From: JAGOFO01 sp964522105
GTDB lineage: Bacteria; Myxococcota_A; UBA9042; DTJE01
NCBI GenBank assembly: GCA_964522105.1
Contig: CAZFVA010000012.1
Span: 1-64,000, forward strand
Direction: 5' to 3'
Length of the DNA: 64,000 bases
A program made the translations under genes and the position numbers. Under the pieces are notes generated by a model that saw only the letters and a list, made by a program, of their open reading frames with translations, was not told the origin of the DNA and did not search any database. How positions within the stretch are numbered: position 1 is the stretch's first letter; every line of letters starts with the position of its first letter. Shown here in pieces: positions 42,227 through 51,470 of the stretch.

Positions 42227-43264
42227 ATGCCAATGGTTTCACTTCGTCAACTTCTGGATCACGCAGCAGAAAATCAGTACGGCGTTGGGGCATTCAACGT
42301 CAATAATATGGAACAGATTCAGGCAATTATGGAAGCCGCCCGCGCAACCGAATCGCCTGTGATCATTCAGGCCAGCCGTGGCGCCAGAAAGTACACCAAC
42401 GACGCTTTTTTGAAGCACCTGATGATCGCCGCGACCGAAGTTTACCCGGAAGTGCCGGTCGTCCTGCATCAGGACCACGGCAACTCGGTTGAAACGTGCG
42501 TAAGCGCAATTGATAACGGCTTCACGTCTGTAATGATGGACGGATCGCTTGGCGCAGATGGCAAGACCCCCGCAACTTTTGAATACAATGTGGAAGTCAC
42601 CCGCAAGGTCGTCGAGGCGGCCCACCCCCGTGGCGTCAGCGTTGAAGGCGAACTTGGCGTCCTGGGAAATCTGCTGACCGGCGAAGGTGAAAAGGAAGAC
42701 GGCCACGGCGCAGAAGGCAAGCTTGACCACAGCCAGATGCTGACTGACCCGGACGAAGCTGCCGAATTTGTGCGCCTTACCGGCGTCGATGCCCTTGCAG
42801 TCGCGATCGGTACCAGCCACGGCGCATACAAGTTCACAGAACGCCCGACAGGCGAAGTTCTGGCCATGGCCCAGATTGAAAAGATCCACGCCAGACTGCC
42901 GAACACGCATCTGGTAATGCACGGCAGTTCGTCGGTTCCCCAGGAACTTCAAGACCTTATCAACAAGTACGGCGGTTCAATGAAGCAGACGTACGGCGTC
43001 CCGGTTGAAGAGATTCAGCGCGGCATCCGTCACGGCGTTCGCAAGATTAACGTCGATACAGACAACAGAATGGCCATGACCGCCGCTATCAGACAGGTTT
43101 TTGTGGAGACGCCTGAAAAGTTCGATCCGCGCGACTACATGGTCCCGGCCCGCGATGCCATGAAGAAACTGGTAATGCTGCGTATGACTCAGTTCGGTCA
43201 GGCCGGCCAGGCGCCGAAGATTCGCGCAAAAAGCCTTGCAGAAATGGTGAAGTACTACCTCTGA
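42227..43264 (+). CDS. fba: Class II fructose-bisphosphate aldolase
   Basis: 345 residues, the length of the longer class IIA/IIB bacterial enzymes. ATG 42227 has AAGGA about 9 bases upstream. Zinc and catalytic residues are in VVLHQDHGNS (His), DGHGAEGK, IGTSHGAYKF and LVMHGSSSVP. The C-terminus ends with the KIRAKSLAEMVKYYL typical of the group. It splits fructose 1,6-bisphosphate to dihydroxyacetone phosphate and glyceraldehyde 3-phosphate in the cytosol. It converges on the following gene with a 10-bp overlap of the 3' ends. Confidence 0.96.
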   Translation: MPMVSLRQLLDHAAENQYGVGAFNVNNMEQIQAIMEAARATESPVIIQASRGARKYTNDAFLKHLMIAATEVYPEVPVVLHQDHGNSVETCVSAIDNGFTSVMMDGSLGADGKTPATFEYNVEVTRKVVEAAHPRGVSVEGELGVLGNLLTGEGEKEDGHGAEGKLDHSQMLTDPDEAAEFVRLTGVDALAVAIGTSHGAYKFTERPTGEVLAMAQIEKIHARLPNTHLVMHGSSSVPQELQDLINKYGGSMKQTYGVPVEEIQRGIRHGVRKINVDTDNRMAMTAAIRQVFVETPEKFDPRDYMVPARDAMKKLVMLRMTQFGQAGQAPKIRAKSLAEMVKYYL

Positions 43265-44607
43265 TCCGCCTGAACAACCCCTGCAAATACAAGCACATCT
43301 ATCATCGGAAGCCCGAATTTTTCAATAAACAGGCGATCGGCCCGGGTCGAATCTGCCCCCGGCAGGGCCGAACACAAAAGAGCCGCTTCCAACGCATTTT
43401 TACGACTGTCTTCGCGACACCACACGGCAGTTAAACACTGATTCCACGCGGTGACCAGCCAGTTTCCAATGTCTGCCCCGACAGCTTCCGGAATCGTGTT
43501 TTGCGGTGGAAGATTGACTGAATCTGGAACCAGTCCGATTTCCGGATCCGACACGTTATGCTCAAAATCGGTCAGCACATTTCGACCGTCAAACGTCCGC
43601 GAAAGCACACACCCGCCACCATCCTGAAATTCTGCGTTAATCTGCCAGATGGCGGCCTGTGTCCAGTTTGTCCCTGCAACCTGCTTTACTTGTTTCTCTA
43701 CTCTGACACGATCAACCGGCCTGACCTTCGGGTCACATGTCCGCGTTGTCCGCCTGACTCTCTTTTCAACGCCCGATTCAACAACAGTTTCAATGGAAGA
43801 GGTCTCTTTCCAGTCGCAGTACTCCTCCATCTCGGAATACGGGATCTGAATTCCATATTCAAAAGGAGTTGTGCCTGGCTTGCTGGTCCTTGATACCACA
43901 ATGTTTCCGGTCAGTTTTCCACTTAGCAATAAATCTGGACCAGGCTTTAAAAGGCCGCTGTTGATTAAGCTCGCCCTGATTGATTCAGCAAGCTTTGATA
44001 CATCAGTAATCCCGGCGATCGTTGAACCGATCTGCAATCCATCAATCCCGGTCGGCCTGCCATCTGTGACCGCCACTGAATCAGCAGCAACCCCGAAACG
44101 TCGGCAGATTCCAGAGGTCACCTTTCCATAGCGGCGCAAATTCGCGGCTTCGCCGGTAAGACCGGCACAAAGGGCGGCCCCGGCCTGATTGATATGCGCG
44201 GCAAGGGCCTTTGCCTTGAACGCCCCGGTCGGCTCGAACCGCAACGTATCCGCGTATTTTTCAAACAGAACCGCCGCGGCAACTGGAAAACCGGCATCAA
44301 TCCACGCCTGAACAGCGGCACCAAGTTTTTCCACAAAGAAAACGGTTTCATTGACCTGAGCCACCGCAAGCCTGCCGGAAGGCTCAATTCCATTCGCCAC
44401 TTCGAACGCTACCAGTTTTTTTAAAGCCTCACCGGCAGCATTGAAATCACCGTTAAAATTTGCCTGGACAAGGACATCCAGCAGTGTTTCAAGCCCGGTC
44501 TGCCGCGGCACTGCTGCGCCAACGGCCTGCCCCGGCATTGAAGACGCGGCCACCAACAAAGAAGCCAGCGCGATAAGACCGGTTTTAACAAGCCTGAATT
44601 CAATCAT
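43255..44607 (-). CDS. Secreted protein of unknown function
   Basis: 450 residues from ATG 44607; a TTG at 44613 adds two residues. A classical signal peptide (LVKTGLIALASLLVAASSMPGQAVGA, cleavage near AVGA/AVP) without a lipobox puts it in the periplasm or beyond. An alpha-helical N-terminal half (about 40-170, repeats of the EALKKLVAFEVANG kind) may be TPR-like. The C-terminal half is beta-rich with cysteine-containing motifs (EYCDWKETSSIE, RTTRTCDPKV). I do not recognise the family. The 3' end overlaps the convergent aldolase gene by 10 bp. Confidence 0.7.
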   Translation of the reverse strand: MIEFRLVKTGLIALASLLVAASSMPGQAVGAAVPRQTGLETLLDVLVQANFNGDFNAAGEALKKLVAFEVANGIEPSGRLAVAQVNETVFFVEKLGAAVQAWIDAGFPVAAAVLFEKYADTLRFEPTGAFKAKALAAHINQAGAALCAGLTGEAANLRRYGKVTSGICRRFGVAADSVAVTDGRPTGIDGLQIGSTIAGITDVSKLAESIRASLINSGLLKPGPDLLLSGKLTGNIVVSRTSKPGTTPFEYGIQIPYSEMEEYCDWKETSSIETVVESGVEKRVRRTTRTCDPKVRPVDRVRVEKQVKQVAGTNWTQAAIWQINAEFQDGGGCVLSRTFDGRNVLTDFEHNVSDPEIGLVPDSVNLPPQNTIPEAVGADIGNWLVTAWNQCLTAVWCREDSRKNALEAALLCSALPGADSTRADRLFIEKFGLPMIDVLVFAGVVQADQR

Positions 44608-44716
44608 TCCCAACTCTCGCCGATCAAAAAACTGTACATAAAGGTTGCTGCACCAGTTTGCGGGTATTTCTGCAGCTATCCTATACTCCCAATGTCCAGT
44701 TTACGACAGGAACACA

Positions 44717-46678
44717 ATGGACTCAATGACCGGATATGGCTCGCGACAGACCAGCGGATTCAGGAGCCTGAGAATTGCCGCTGTTGTGTCCGTAACTGTC
44801 TTCTTTTCACTAATGATGGTTGCCATGATTCTGGCAACTGACTACTTCCTTAAAAATCAGGATCAATGGGAAACGCTCAGGTCAAGCTCCGCACAACTCT
44901 GGATAATCATATCTTTTATTGCCGTTGGTCTGACAATCGTCTGTCTGATGATTATCAAGCTGTTTGTTAAAATCTATAATCGTGTCCGTGATTCCGGCAT
45001 TGCGTTCAAGGCTCTGGTGGAACAGACCAACGAGGCCATCGTGGTGGCGTCGTGCCCGAACCAGACAATCATTTTTGCCAACAAGGCTTTTTCAGACCTT
45101 TCAGAGTACCCGATTGACGAACTGACAGGCGCTGGCCTGGCGACAGTCGATTTCCTGCCCCGTAAACAGGTCGAAGCGGCAATCGCTGCCGTGTGTGCTG
45201 ACGGGAAGACGTACTCGAGCGAGTTTTCGACCAGATCAAAATCCGGTCGCCAGGTCATGCTCCTGCTGGACGCAAGCCCGATTATTGTTAGAAATCGAAC
45301 CCTTGTAAGCCTGATTCTGCATGACATTTCGCAACGACGACAGGCGGAAGAAGCGCTGCAGCACAGCATCCTGCACGATCCGCTGACAGGACTCCCGAAC
45401 AGACAGCTTTTCAGCGATCGCCTGAAAATGGCACTGGCACAGGCCCGGCGCACCGGGGGCTGTGTAGGCGTAATTTATCTGGACCTGGATAACTTCAAAG
45501 ATATCTGCGAAACGTTCGGTCACAAGGCCGGCGATTTACTGTTGAATCAGGTTGCCGAACGCGTTCAGGGCCTGCTGCGCGAAGGCGACACGGTAGCCAG
45601 ACAGGGCGGCGACGAATTCATGATACTGCTGTCATGGGTTTCGAATCCGGCCGGTGCTGCCCAGGTTGCGGAAAGACTGGTCGCTTCTTTCAAAGACCCT
45701 TTTGTTGTCAACAACGAAGACGTCCACACCTCAGCCAGTATTGGTATTTCGATGTACCCTGCTGATGGACAGAACGGCGATGAACTGCTCAAACGCGCTG
45801 ATATTGCCATGTATCAGGCCAAGAGCGACGGTCGTAACAGTTTCGCTCTGTTTGATAAGGTCGCGAACACCACGGTCATGAACAACTTCCACACGAAGCG
45901 CAAGATGTCGCAGGCCCTTAAAAACAACGAATTCATCCTTCACTATCAACCCCAGATCGAGATCAATACAGGACTCGTGAACGGCGTTGAAGCTTTGATA
46001 CGCTGGAAAGACCCGGAGCGTGGACTGGTTCCACCGAATGAATTTATTCCGATTGCAGAACAGACCGGATTCATTTCGGTGCTTAGTGACTGGGTCGTTG
46101 AAACGGCGTGTCAGCAGGGAAAACGCTGGGCTGAAGCCGGCCTTCCCCGCTTCCGGATTGCGGTCAATCTGTCAGCAAGGCAATTCCATAACACCATATT
46201 TGTTGACTCGATTTCCGCATCAGCACGAAACGCCGGACTTGAGCCTGGAATTCTGGAGCTTGAAATCACAGAAACGACGGCAATGAAAAGCGAAACTAAC
46301 ACCAAGAAGATACTGGAACTGTTCAGGAATCAGGGGATTTCCATTACTCTGGACGACTTCGGAACAGGCTATTCTTCGCTTAGTTACCTTCGGTTCCTGC
46401 CGTTTGACACAATCAAGATTGACCGTTCATTCATAAGCGAATTACCCAAGTCACCTTCGGACCAGGCAATCGTGGCAGGCATTATCAACCTGGCCCACAG
46501 ACTGAACATAAAGGTTGTTGCGGAAGGCGTCGAAACGGCCGAGCAGTTCCTGATCCTGAAGGGCCATGAGTGCGATTCGGTTCAAGGGTTCGGACTTTGC
46601 AGGCCACAGGCAGAACACGACATATCAAACTTCCTGAAGACCGTGAAAGATCCGATAGACAGACTGCTTCGCCCCTGA
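44717..46678 (+). CDS. Membrane PAS-GGDEF-EAL protein (diguanylate cyclase/phosphodiesterase)
   Basis: 653 residues from ATG 44717 (AGGA five bases upstream). Two membrane helices lie at about 20-45 and 65-90, then a PAS domain at about 100-220. The GGDEF domain (about 230-385) has an intact GGDEF and the inhibitory I-site REGD five residues before it. The EAL domain (about 400-640) has VEALIRW, NLSARQF, ELEITETTAM, LDDFGTGYSSL, KIDRSF and VAEGVETAEQ, so all catalytic residues for c-di-GMP hydrolysis are present. Both synthesis and breakdown of c-di-GMP are possible; the PAS or membrane part decides. A very short periplasmic loop argues against ligand sensing outside. It stands alone. Confidence 0.94.
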   Translation: MDSMTGYGSRQTSGFRSLRIAAVVSVTVFFSLMMVAMILATDYFLKNQDQWETLRSSSAQLWIIISFIAVGLTIVCLMIIKLFVKIYNRVRDSGIAFKALVEQTNEAIVVASCPNQTIIFANKAFSDLSEYPIDELTGAGLATVDFLPRKQVEAAIAAVCADGKTYSSEFSTRSKSGRQVMLLLDASPIIVRNRTLVSLILHDISQRRQAEEALQHSILHDPLTGLPNRQLFSDRLKMALAQARRTGGCVGVIYLDLDNFKDICETFGHKAGDLLLNQVAERVQGLLREGDTVARQGGDEFMILLSWVSNPAGAAQVAERLVASFKDPFVVNNEDVHTSASIGISMYPADGQNGDELLKRADIAMYQAKSDGRNSFALFDKVANTTVMNNFHTKRKMSQALKNNEFILHYQPQIEINTGLVNGVEALIRWKDPERGLVPPNEFIPIAEQTGFISVLSDWVVETACQQGKRWAEAGLPRFRIAVNLSARQFHNTIFVDSISASARNAGLEPGILELEITETTAMKSETNTKKILELFRNQGISITLDDFGTGYSSLSYLRFLPFDTIKIDRSFISELPKSPSDQAIVAGIINLAHRLNIKVVAEGVETAEQFLILKGHECDSVQGFGLCRPQAEHDISNFLKTVKDPIDRLLRP

Positions 46679-46706
46679 AATTCTGATTAAGATCTAAATG
46701 TTACAT

Positions 46707-47141
46707 CTACAGACGCGGCGTAATTGAAGCGGTATCAGCGTTAATGTACTCAATCGCTGCGGTCGGGCAGAATGCCACGCACTGCGGATTACCATCACAC
46801 AGGTCACATTTGGCGACGGTGAAGTCGCGCTGGTCGCGAACCATATTTCCAAACGGACAGGCGGCAACGCACAGGTGGCAGTTGACGCACTTGATGCGGT
46901 CAACCACAAGAGCCCCTGTCTTTGTGTTCCATCCAATTGCGCCAACGGGACAGGCTGCCGCACAGGCGGCGTGATCACACTGCAGGCAGACAACAGGGAC
47001 ACCGGCCTCGGGGCCACGCCTGTATATACGAATTCTGGAAACCGCAGGGCTGCCGCCGGTGCCGTGAGCAAATGCACACGCAAGCTCGCACTTGCCGCAG
47101 GCCACGCATCTTTCAGGAACTACACGAAATATCTTCTTCAT
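46707..47141 (-). CDS. Four-cluster ferredoxin (HycB/CooF-like, 16 cysteines)
   Basis: 144 residues from ATG 47141 (GAGG seven bases upstream). Sixteen cysteines form four 4Fe-4S sites: CVACGKCELAC, CLQCDHAACAAACP, CVNCHLCVAACP and CDLCDGNPQCVAFCP. This is the pattern of the electron-transfer subunits of hydrogenase/formate and CO dehydrogenase complexes (HycB, CooF). No such enzyme is nearby; it is the last gene of the vor operon (25 bp from the next gene upstream), so it may pass electrons from VOR to another carrier or membrane complex. Confidence 0.9.
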   Translation of the reverse strand: MKKIFRVVPERCVACGKCELACAFAHGTGGSPAVSRIRIYRRGPEAGVPVVCLQCDHAACAAACPVGAIGWNTKTGALVVDRIKCVNCHLCVAACPFGNMVRDQRDFTVAKCDLCDGNPQCVAFCPTAAIEYINADTASITPRL

Positions 47142-47165
47142 CACACAACCTCATCAGGCCCGGGA

Positions 47166-47801
47166 TCAACAGCCCATAAGTGTTTTTGTCAGTTCGACCT
47201 GACGCTTACGCTTGCACTCGTCACATAGTTCAAAGTACTTGCCGGACACACCGTTTTTGCCGCTGTAAAAGGCGGCCTGATGAGTCGTTATGGTTGAATG
47301 TCCGCAGGCGCTGCATTTCAACTGCTTGAACGTGTGATTCCATATCTTGCGGTAGCCAGAGCCTGCTTCGGAAGGAATATAGGATGTCGGGCAGACATTG
47401 GCGCACGCCAGACAGCCGACACAACCGGCCGGCGGCCTGTCCAGACGCGGTGGAACTTTGTACCCGGCTTCAGGATTAGACGATGAAATTGCCTTCACGC
47501 CGACCTTGTCGCACGTCTGGGCGCACAGTCCGCACAACGTACATTCAGCCTGCGCGGTCCCTGCAGCATCGACGGCGCCACCTGCAACCTGCGCCGCATT
47601 TTCCGGCATACCGACGATTGCCTTCATCTTGCAACCTTCGAAGCACAAAGCGCACGCGATACACTTCTGCGCGTCAATGACGTGTTTTTCCTTCGGAACG
47701 CCGGTAACTGCGCCTGACTTGCAGACCTTGAAACACTTATGGCAGCCGATGCATTTTTCAACATCAATTCTGTAAAAATCAAACTGAATGGAATCAGACA
47801 T
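47166..47801 (-). CDS. Polyferredoxin-type 4Fe-4S protein with C-terminal zinc-ribbon-like cysteines
   Basis: 211 residues from ATG 47801, where GGAGG lies just upstream. Cysteine motifs in order: CIGCHKCFKVC, CIACALCFEGC, CTLCGLCAQTC, CVGCLACANVCP, then CSACGH and later CDECK, which may form a zinc ribbon. It resembles polyferredoxins encoded with 2-oxoacid oxidoreductases in anaerobes. It starts 18 bp after the vorC stop and so belongs to the vor operon. Function: likely electron acceptor for VOR, inferred from context. Confidence 0.85.
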   Translation of the reverse strand: MSDSIQFDFYRIDVEKCIGCHKCFKVCKSGAVTGVPKEKHVIDAQKCIACALCFEGCKMKAIVGMPENAAQVAGGAVDAAGTAQAECTLCGLCAQTCDKVGVKAISSSNPEAGYKVPPRLDRPPAGCVGCLACANVCPTSYIPSEAGSGYRKIWNHTFKQLKCSACGHSTITTHQAAFYSGKNGVSGKYFELCDECKRKRQVELTKTLMGC

Positions 47802-47818
47802 CACGACCTCCGGTTCTT

Positions 47819-48367
47819 TCAATCCACCTTCTGGGTTTCACCGACAGCGAATCCCCTTCTGAAACATTCAATATTTACGTCGATAAGCGCCGGTTTTGAT
47901 TGAAACGTGACGCGAATCATCTTCTCGACTTCTTCAACCGGCAGGAACCCGGTGGCGCCCAGCAAGGTGCCCAGGATTACCATGTTGGTGCCCCTGGTGT
48001 TTCCAAGCTCGTTGCAGATGTCGTTTGCCGCAACGTTCACCAGTTTCACATCTGTGCGGCGAACAGCACGCGGAATCAGCGACGTGTTCACAACCAGAAC
48101 GCCGCCGGGTGCGACAACTTTTTCAAACTTATCCAGCGATGGCAGATTCAATGCAACAACTGCCCACGGATTCTGAATAACCGGCGAGCCGACAGGCTCG
48201 TCCGACACAACAACCGTGCAGTTGGCCGTGCCGCCACGCATCTCGGCCCCGTATGACGGCAGCCACGATACTTCACGCCCGGAATTCATTCCTGCATACG
48301 CGATAATCTTTCCAATAAGCAAAACGCCCTGACCGCCGAATCCGGCAATGATCATGTCGTGCTGCAT
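47819..48367 (-). CDS. vorC: Ketoisovalerate/2-oxoacid:ferredoxin oxidoreductase, gamma subunit
   Basis: 182 residues with the gamma-domain CoA-binding motif MIIAGFGGQGVLLIGKIIAYA and YGAEMRGGTANC. The third core subunit of the VorDBAC-type enzyme. It lies 31 bp after vorA, and the next polyferredoxin gene follows 18 bp later. Members act on branched-chain 2-oxoacids or 2-oxoglutarate; VOR is favoured by the alpha-subunit motifs, but KGOR is not excluded. Confidence 0.9.
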   Translation of the reverse strand: MQHDMIIAGFGGQGVLLIGKIIAYAGMNSGREVSWLPSYGAEMRGGTANCTVVVSDEPVGSPVIQNPWAVVALNLPSLDKFEKVVAPGGVLVVNTSLIPRAVRRTDVKLVNVAANDICNELGNTRGTNMVILGTLLGATGFLPVEEVEKMIRVTFQSKPALIDVNIECFRRGFAVGETQKVD

Positions 48368-48398
48368 AGTCAGTCCTCCAGACCGGCACTGATGCCAA

Positions 48399-49187
48399 TC
48401 AACCGATACACTTTGTCAGGGGCGCCGGAGCCCGGTCTTCATTACCTTCAGGTGTTTTGAAGACGCCCAGCGGGTAGTACGGCATCATTGTCTTTTCAAG
48501 CCACTCAATCGACTCGGCCGGCGGTATGCCCCAGTTTGTCGGACAGGTGGACAGAATCTCGACCATCGAAAAACAGGTACCTTCAACCTGATGCTTGAAA
48601 GCCGTCCTGATCAGTTCCTTGGTCTGAACTGCCTGCAACGGCCTTGAAACTGCCCCACGCGCAATGAACGCGGGCGTTTTCAACGCGGAAAGCAGCTCAG
48701 AGACGCGGATCGGCGAACCGGTCAGGTCAATCTCACGGCCCCTTGGCGAAGTGGTCGTAACCTGCCCCGGCATGGTGGTCGGCGCCATCTGGCCGCCTGT
48801 CATGCCGTAAATCGCGTTGTTCACGAAGATAACTGTGACCTTTTCGCCACGGTTCGCGCAATGAATGATTTCTGCCATGCCGATCGAAGCCAGATCGCCA
48901 TCGCCCTGATATGTAAAGACTATCAGGTCGGGGCGCGCACGCTTGACGCCAGTTGCGACCGCCGGCGCCCTGCCGTGCGAAGCTTCCTGGAAATCGGTGG
49001 AAAAGTAGTTGTAGGCAAGAACGGCACAGCCGACCGGCGCTATGCCGACCGTTCTGTCCGTAACGCCCAGTTCATCAAGAACTTCAGCAATAAGTCTGTG
49101 GATAATCCCGTGAGTACACCCGGGACAGTAGTGCGTGGTATTTGGCGTTAACCCATCGGGATAACTGAAAACGGTGGTATCCTTCAT
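48399..49187 (-). CDS. vorA: Ketoisovalerate/2-oxoacid:ferredoxin oxidoreductase, beta (TPP-binding) subunit
   Basis: 262 residues. It has the TPP beta-subunit motif HYCPGCTHGIIHRLI (first Cys pair), GCAVLAYNYF, and the diphosphate loop GDGDLASIGMAE ending in an Asn (VNNAIYGMTGGQ). Together with vorB it binds thiamine diphosphate and transfers the acyl group to CoA. The start overlaps the vorB stop by 4 bp (ATGA). Naming follows the VorA usage for the TPP subunit; KorB is the equivalent name if the substrate were 2-oxoglutarate. Confidence 0.92.
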   Translation of the reverse strand: MKDTTVFSYPDGLTPNTTHYCPGCTHGIIHRLIAEVLDELGVTDRTVGIAPVGCAVLAYNYFSTDFQEASHGRAPAVATGVKRARPDLIVFTYQGDGDLASIGMAEIIHCANRGEKVTVIFVNNAIYGMTGGQMAPTTMPGQVTTTSPRGREIDLTGSPIRVSELLSALKTPAFIARGAVSRPLQAVQTKELIRTAFKHQVEGTCFSMVEILSTCPTNWGIPPAESIEWLEKTMMPYYPLGVFKTPEGNEDRAPAPLTKCIG

Positions 49188-50269
49188 CTGGATGCCTCCT
49201 TCGTCGAAAGCAGCTTTCGCACCTTGTCGGCGACCTCGTCAGGTGACGTCAGATGGCCACCGGTTCTGCCGTGGAACGAAACCGGCACAGAACACTCAAC
49301 CGCAAGTTTCACATCTTCGACCATCTGGCCGGATGACAACTCGACCACAAGTACCCTGCCCGCTTTCCTGGCGGCCTTCATGATGGCTTCTGACGGGAAC
49401 GGGAACAGCGTTATGGGGCGCACCATCGAAACGTTGATGCCTTCTTTCTTCAGTTGATTCATTGCAGAAAGACAGACGCGGGCAACAGTGCCGTACGCAA
49501 CAATCAGAAGATCACTCGGCTCGTCGGTGAAATATTCCTCAGATCTGGTGTCGTTTGCGGCCATCTCTTCATATTTGCGGACCAGTTCTTTGTTGTTGCT
49601 CTCGAGCTGGGTCGGATCAAGGTACAGCGAGTTAATAATGGCCCGCGGTCTTTTGCCATCCCTTTTCCAACCGGTGGAAGCCCAGTCTTTTGCGGGAAGC
49701 GGCTTCTTCGAAACATGGTTTTCATTGAATTCAACCGGTTCCATCATCTGACCGATAAGTCCATCACCAATCAACAGCACTGGATTCCGATAATAGTCGG
49801 CCAGGTCAAAAGCGTCCTGCATCAGGTCCGCTGCTTCCTGAACCGATGCCGGCGCAAGCACCAGCGTCTTGTAATCACCATGACCGCCGCCCTTTACCGA
49901 CTGAAAGTAGTCGGCCTGACTGGGAAGAATACCGCCCAGACCAGGACCTGCACGCATGATATTCACAATAACAACAGGCAGTTGAGAACCAGCCATGTAC
50001 GAAATTGCTTCCTGCATCAGCGAGATACCGGGCGATGAAGATGATGTGAACACCCTCTCACCGGCACCGGCAGCGCCATAAAGCATGTTGGAAGCAGCAA
50101 CTTCGCTTTCCGCCTGAACAAATACGCCACCAACCTGCGGGAGGCGCCGCGACATGTACTCGGGAATCTCGTTCTGAGGCGTAATTGGATAGCCGAAGAA
50201 AAGCTTACAACCAGCCTTAATCGCAGCTTCACCGATCGCCTCGCACCCTTTCATCAATTTTCTGGCCAT
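49184..50269 (-). CDS. vorB: Ketoisovalerate:ferredoxin oxidoreductase, alpha (pyrimidine-binding) subunit
   Basis: 361 residues. It begins with LMKGCEAIGEAAIKAGCKLFFGYPITPQ (the Pyr domain of the family) and continues ESEVAASNMLYGAAGAG, SSSPGISLMQEAISYMAG and RAGPGLGGILPSQADYF, which I associate with VorB-type alpha subunits. It oxidises 3-methyl-2-oxobutanoate and other branched-chain keto acids to acyl-CoA. GAGG precedes the ATG. The ferredoxin subunit gene lies 37 bp upstream. Key caution: the VOR and KGOR groups are close, so the substrate is inferred. Confidence 0.9.
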   Translation of the reverse strand: MARKLMKGCEAIGEAAIKAGCKLFFGYPITPQNEIPEYMSRRLPQVGGVFVQAESEVAASNMLYGAAGAGERVFTSSSSPGISLMQEAISYMAGSQLPVVIVNIMRAGPGLGGILPSQADYFQSVKGGGHGDYKTLVLAPASVQEAADLMQDAFDLADYYRNPVLLIGDGLIGQMMEPVEFNENHVSKKPLPAKDWASTGWKRDGKRPRAIINSLYLDPTQLESNNKELVRKYEEMAANDTRSEEYFTDEPSDLLIVAYGTVARVCLSAMNQLKKEGINVSMVRPITLFPFPSEAIMKAARKAGRVLVVELSSGQMVEDVKLAVECSVPVSFHGRTGGHLTSPDEVADKVRKLLSTKEASR

Positions 50270-50306
50270 AGGTAACCTCGACCTTCAATAAACCCAATAA
50301 ATCCGA

Positions 50307-50540
50307 TCAGTAGCGAAAATAGTGATACATGGTCCCGTTGACGCTCAAAGACATGGCGACATCCGGGCACGTGATGCAACACAGACGACACCCGATGCAT
50401 TTCATTGGTTCCACAACCGTGGAATAGAAATAGCCCTTCGAGTTAATCTCGGTGCTCATTCCCAGGATGCCCTGCGGGCATGCCTTCACGCACAGTTCAC
50501 AACCTTTACAGCGTTCCTTGTCAATATCAATCCGAGGCAT
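50307..50540 (-). CDS. vorD: 2[4Fe-4S] ferredoxin subunit of the 2-oxoacid oxidoreductase (VorD/KorD)
   Basis: 77 residues from ATG 50540, with GGAGG six bases upstream; the long open frame above it has no family match. Motifs CKGCELCVKACP and CIGCRLCCITCPD give two 4Fe-4S clusters. Members of this type are the delta subunit that receives electrons from the TPP centre. The ATG lies 1 bp after the stop of the P-loop ATPase gene, so translation is coupled. Confidence 0.93.
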   Translation of the reverse strand: MPRIDIDKERCKGCELCVKACPQGILGMSTEINSKGYFYSTVVEPMKCIGCRLCCITCPDVAMSLSVNGTMYHYFRY

Positions 50541-50541
50541 G

Positions 50542-51333
50542 TCAACCTCCTTTTTCCGGTGCAAAAAGCGGCCCGGTTTTTCTAACCTTGTAAGCACCAT
50601 TAACGTGGGACGCCGCACTGCGGACATCGCCACTGCCATCTTCGTGCAAAGAAGAGTCCCCGGGGCTGAACGAAGGCCTGATGACCCTGTCCACGGGGAA
50701 TATCTCAACACCGAACTCATCCTCACCGAACTCACTCAATAATTCAACAGGAACACAGACAGCGACGACTTTCGTGCCGAGTCTGGCTGCGACCTGAACC
50801 GCCAGCGCAAATCCCTCCCGAACGACGGCGGGTGTTGAAAGGTCCATCACATGAGTGTTGGAAACAACGCCGTTTATCTGCAGACGAGCCCTGGCCTGAA
50901 TCTCGTTTGCCATCGCGACGGCGGACTCAACATCCGGCGTAAGCGGCCGCCTGAAATTCAATACCAGGAAAAAGTCAGCCTCGTCGCCATCAAGCACGTC
51001 CGACAACGAACCAAGGACCCTGGCACCTGTGTCATCACCGCCGGCATCAATGATTACGCGTCTCGAGACATCTTTGCACAGGCTTCTGACCCGTGGAACG
51101 ATTATTGGCAAATCTGCGTAATAGTTATCACCGGAAGGCGCGACAAGATCGACCCCGGCCTTTTCAAGCAGCGAACGGGCGGATCTGGACCTGAAGTAAG
51201 GCTTTATGACATCAAGATCAACAAGCGAGACAGGCTGCCCGGCAGCCGCAAGCCTGAATGCACAATTAACGGCAATCTCGGTCTTGCCGCTGCCGAAATG
51301 TCCGACCAGTATCGAAACCCGCCTGTGAAACAT
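50542..51333 (-). CDS. P-loop ATPase encoded with VOR (MinD/CobQ-like)
   Basis: 263 residues from ATG 51333; an upstream ATG at 51387 adds 18 residues without a better ribosome-binding site. The protein begins RRVSILVGHFGSGKTEIAVN, a Walker A, with LVDLDVIKPYFRSR (a switch I-like acidic loop) and RVIIDAGGDDTGARVLG (Walker B). It resembles ATP-binding MinD/CooC-type proteins that mature metalloenzymes or regulate 2-oxoacid oxidoreductases; the same gene often precedes kor/vor operons in anaerobes. It is the first gene of a seven-gene unit running to 46707. Role in cluster insertion is inference. Confidence 0.8.
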   Translation of the reverse strand: MFHRRVSILVGHFGSGKTEIAVNCAFRLAAAGQPVSLVDLDVIKPYFRSRSARSLLEKAGVDLVAPSGDNYYADLPIIVPRVRSLCKDVSRRVIIDAGGDDTGARVLGSLSDVLDGDEADFFLVLNFRRPLTPDVESAVAMANEIQARARLQINGVVSNTHVMDLSTPAVVREGFALAVQVAARLGTKVVAVCVPVELLSEFGEDEFGVEIFPVDRVIRPSFSPGDSSLHEDGSGDVRSAASHVNGAYKVRKTGPLFAPEKGG

Positions 51334-51423
51334 CAAAAAGAGTCCGGCCAATCGTTCCGCCAAGGTTATTGCCTGTCTATCAGGCATGTCAAGGGCCGAT
51401 ATCTGGCAAAATTAATGATTTGA

Positions 51424-51452
51424 TTGCTAACTGCCGATACGCAAACTAGAAT
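51424..51452 (+). promoter_or_regulatory. Candidate promoter for the PhnD-like/diguanylate cyclase pair
   Basis: TTGCTA (51424-51429, 4 of 6) and TAGAAT (51447-51452, 5 of 6) with a 17-bp spacer. It lies about 20 bp before the GTG start at 51471, giving a very short leader. The divergent vor operon starts within the same 140 bp, so the region probably holds its promoter too, but I could not identify it. Confidence 0.45.
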
Positions 51453-51470
51453 CCGAACGGTTGAAAACAC

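Noticed and set aside
44717..46678. Degenerate GGDEF-EAL
   Set aside because: Both catalytic motifs and the I-site are intact, so no inactive domain is claimed.
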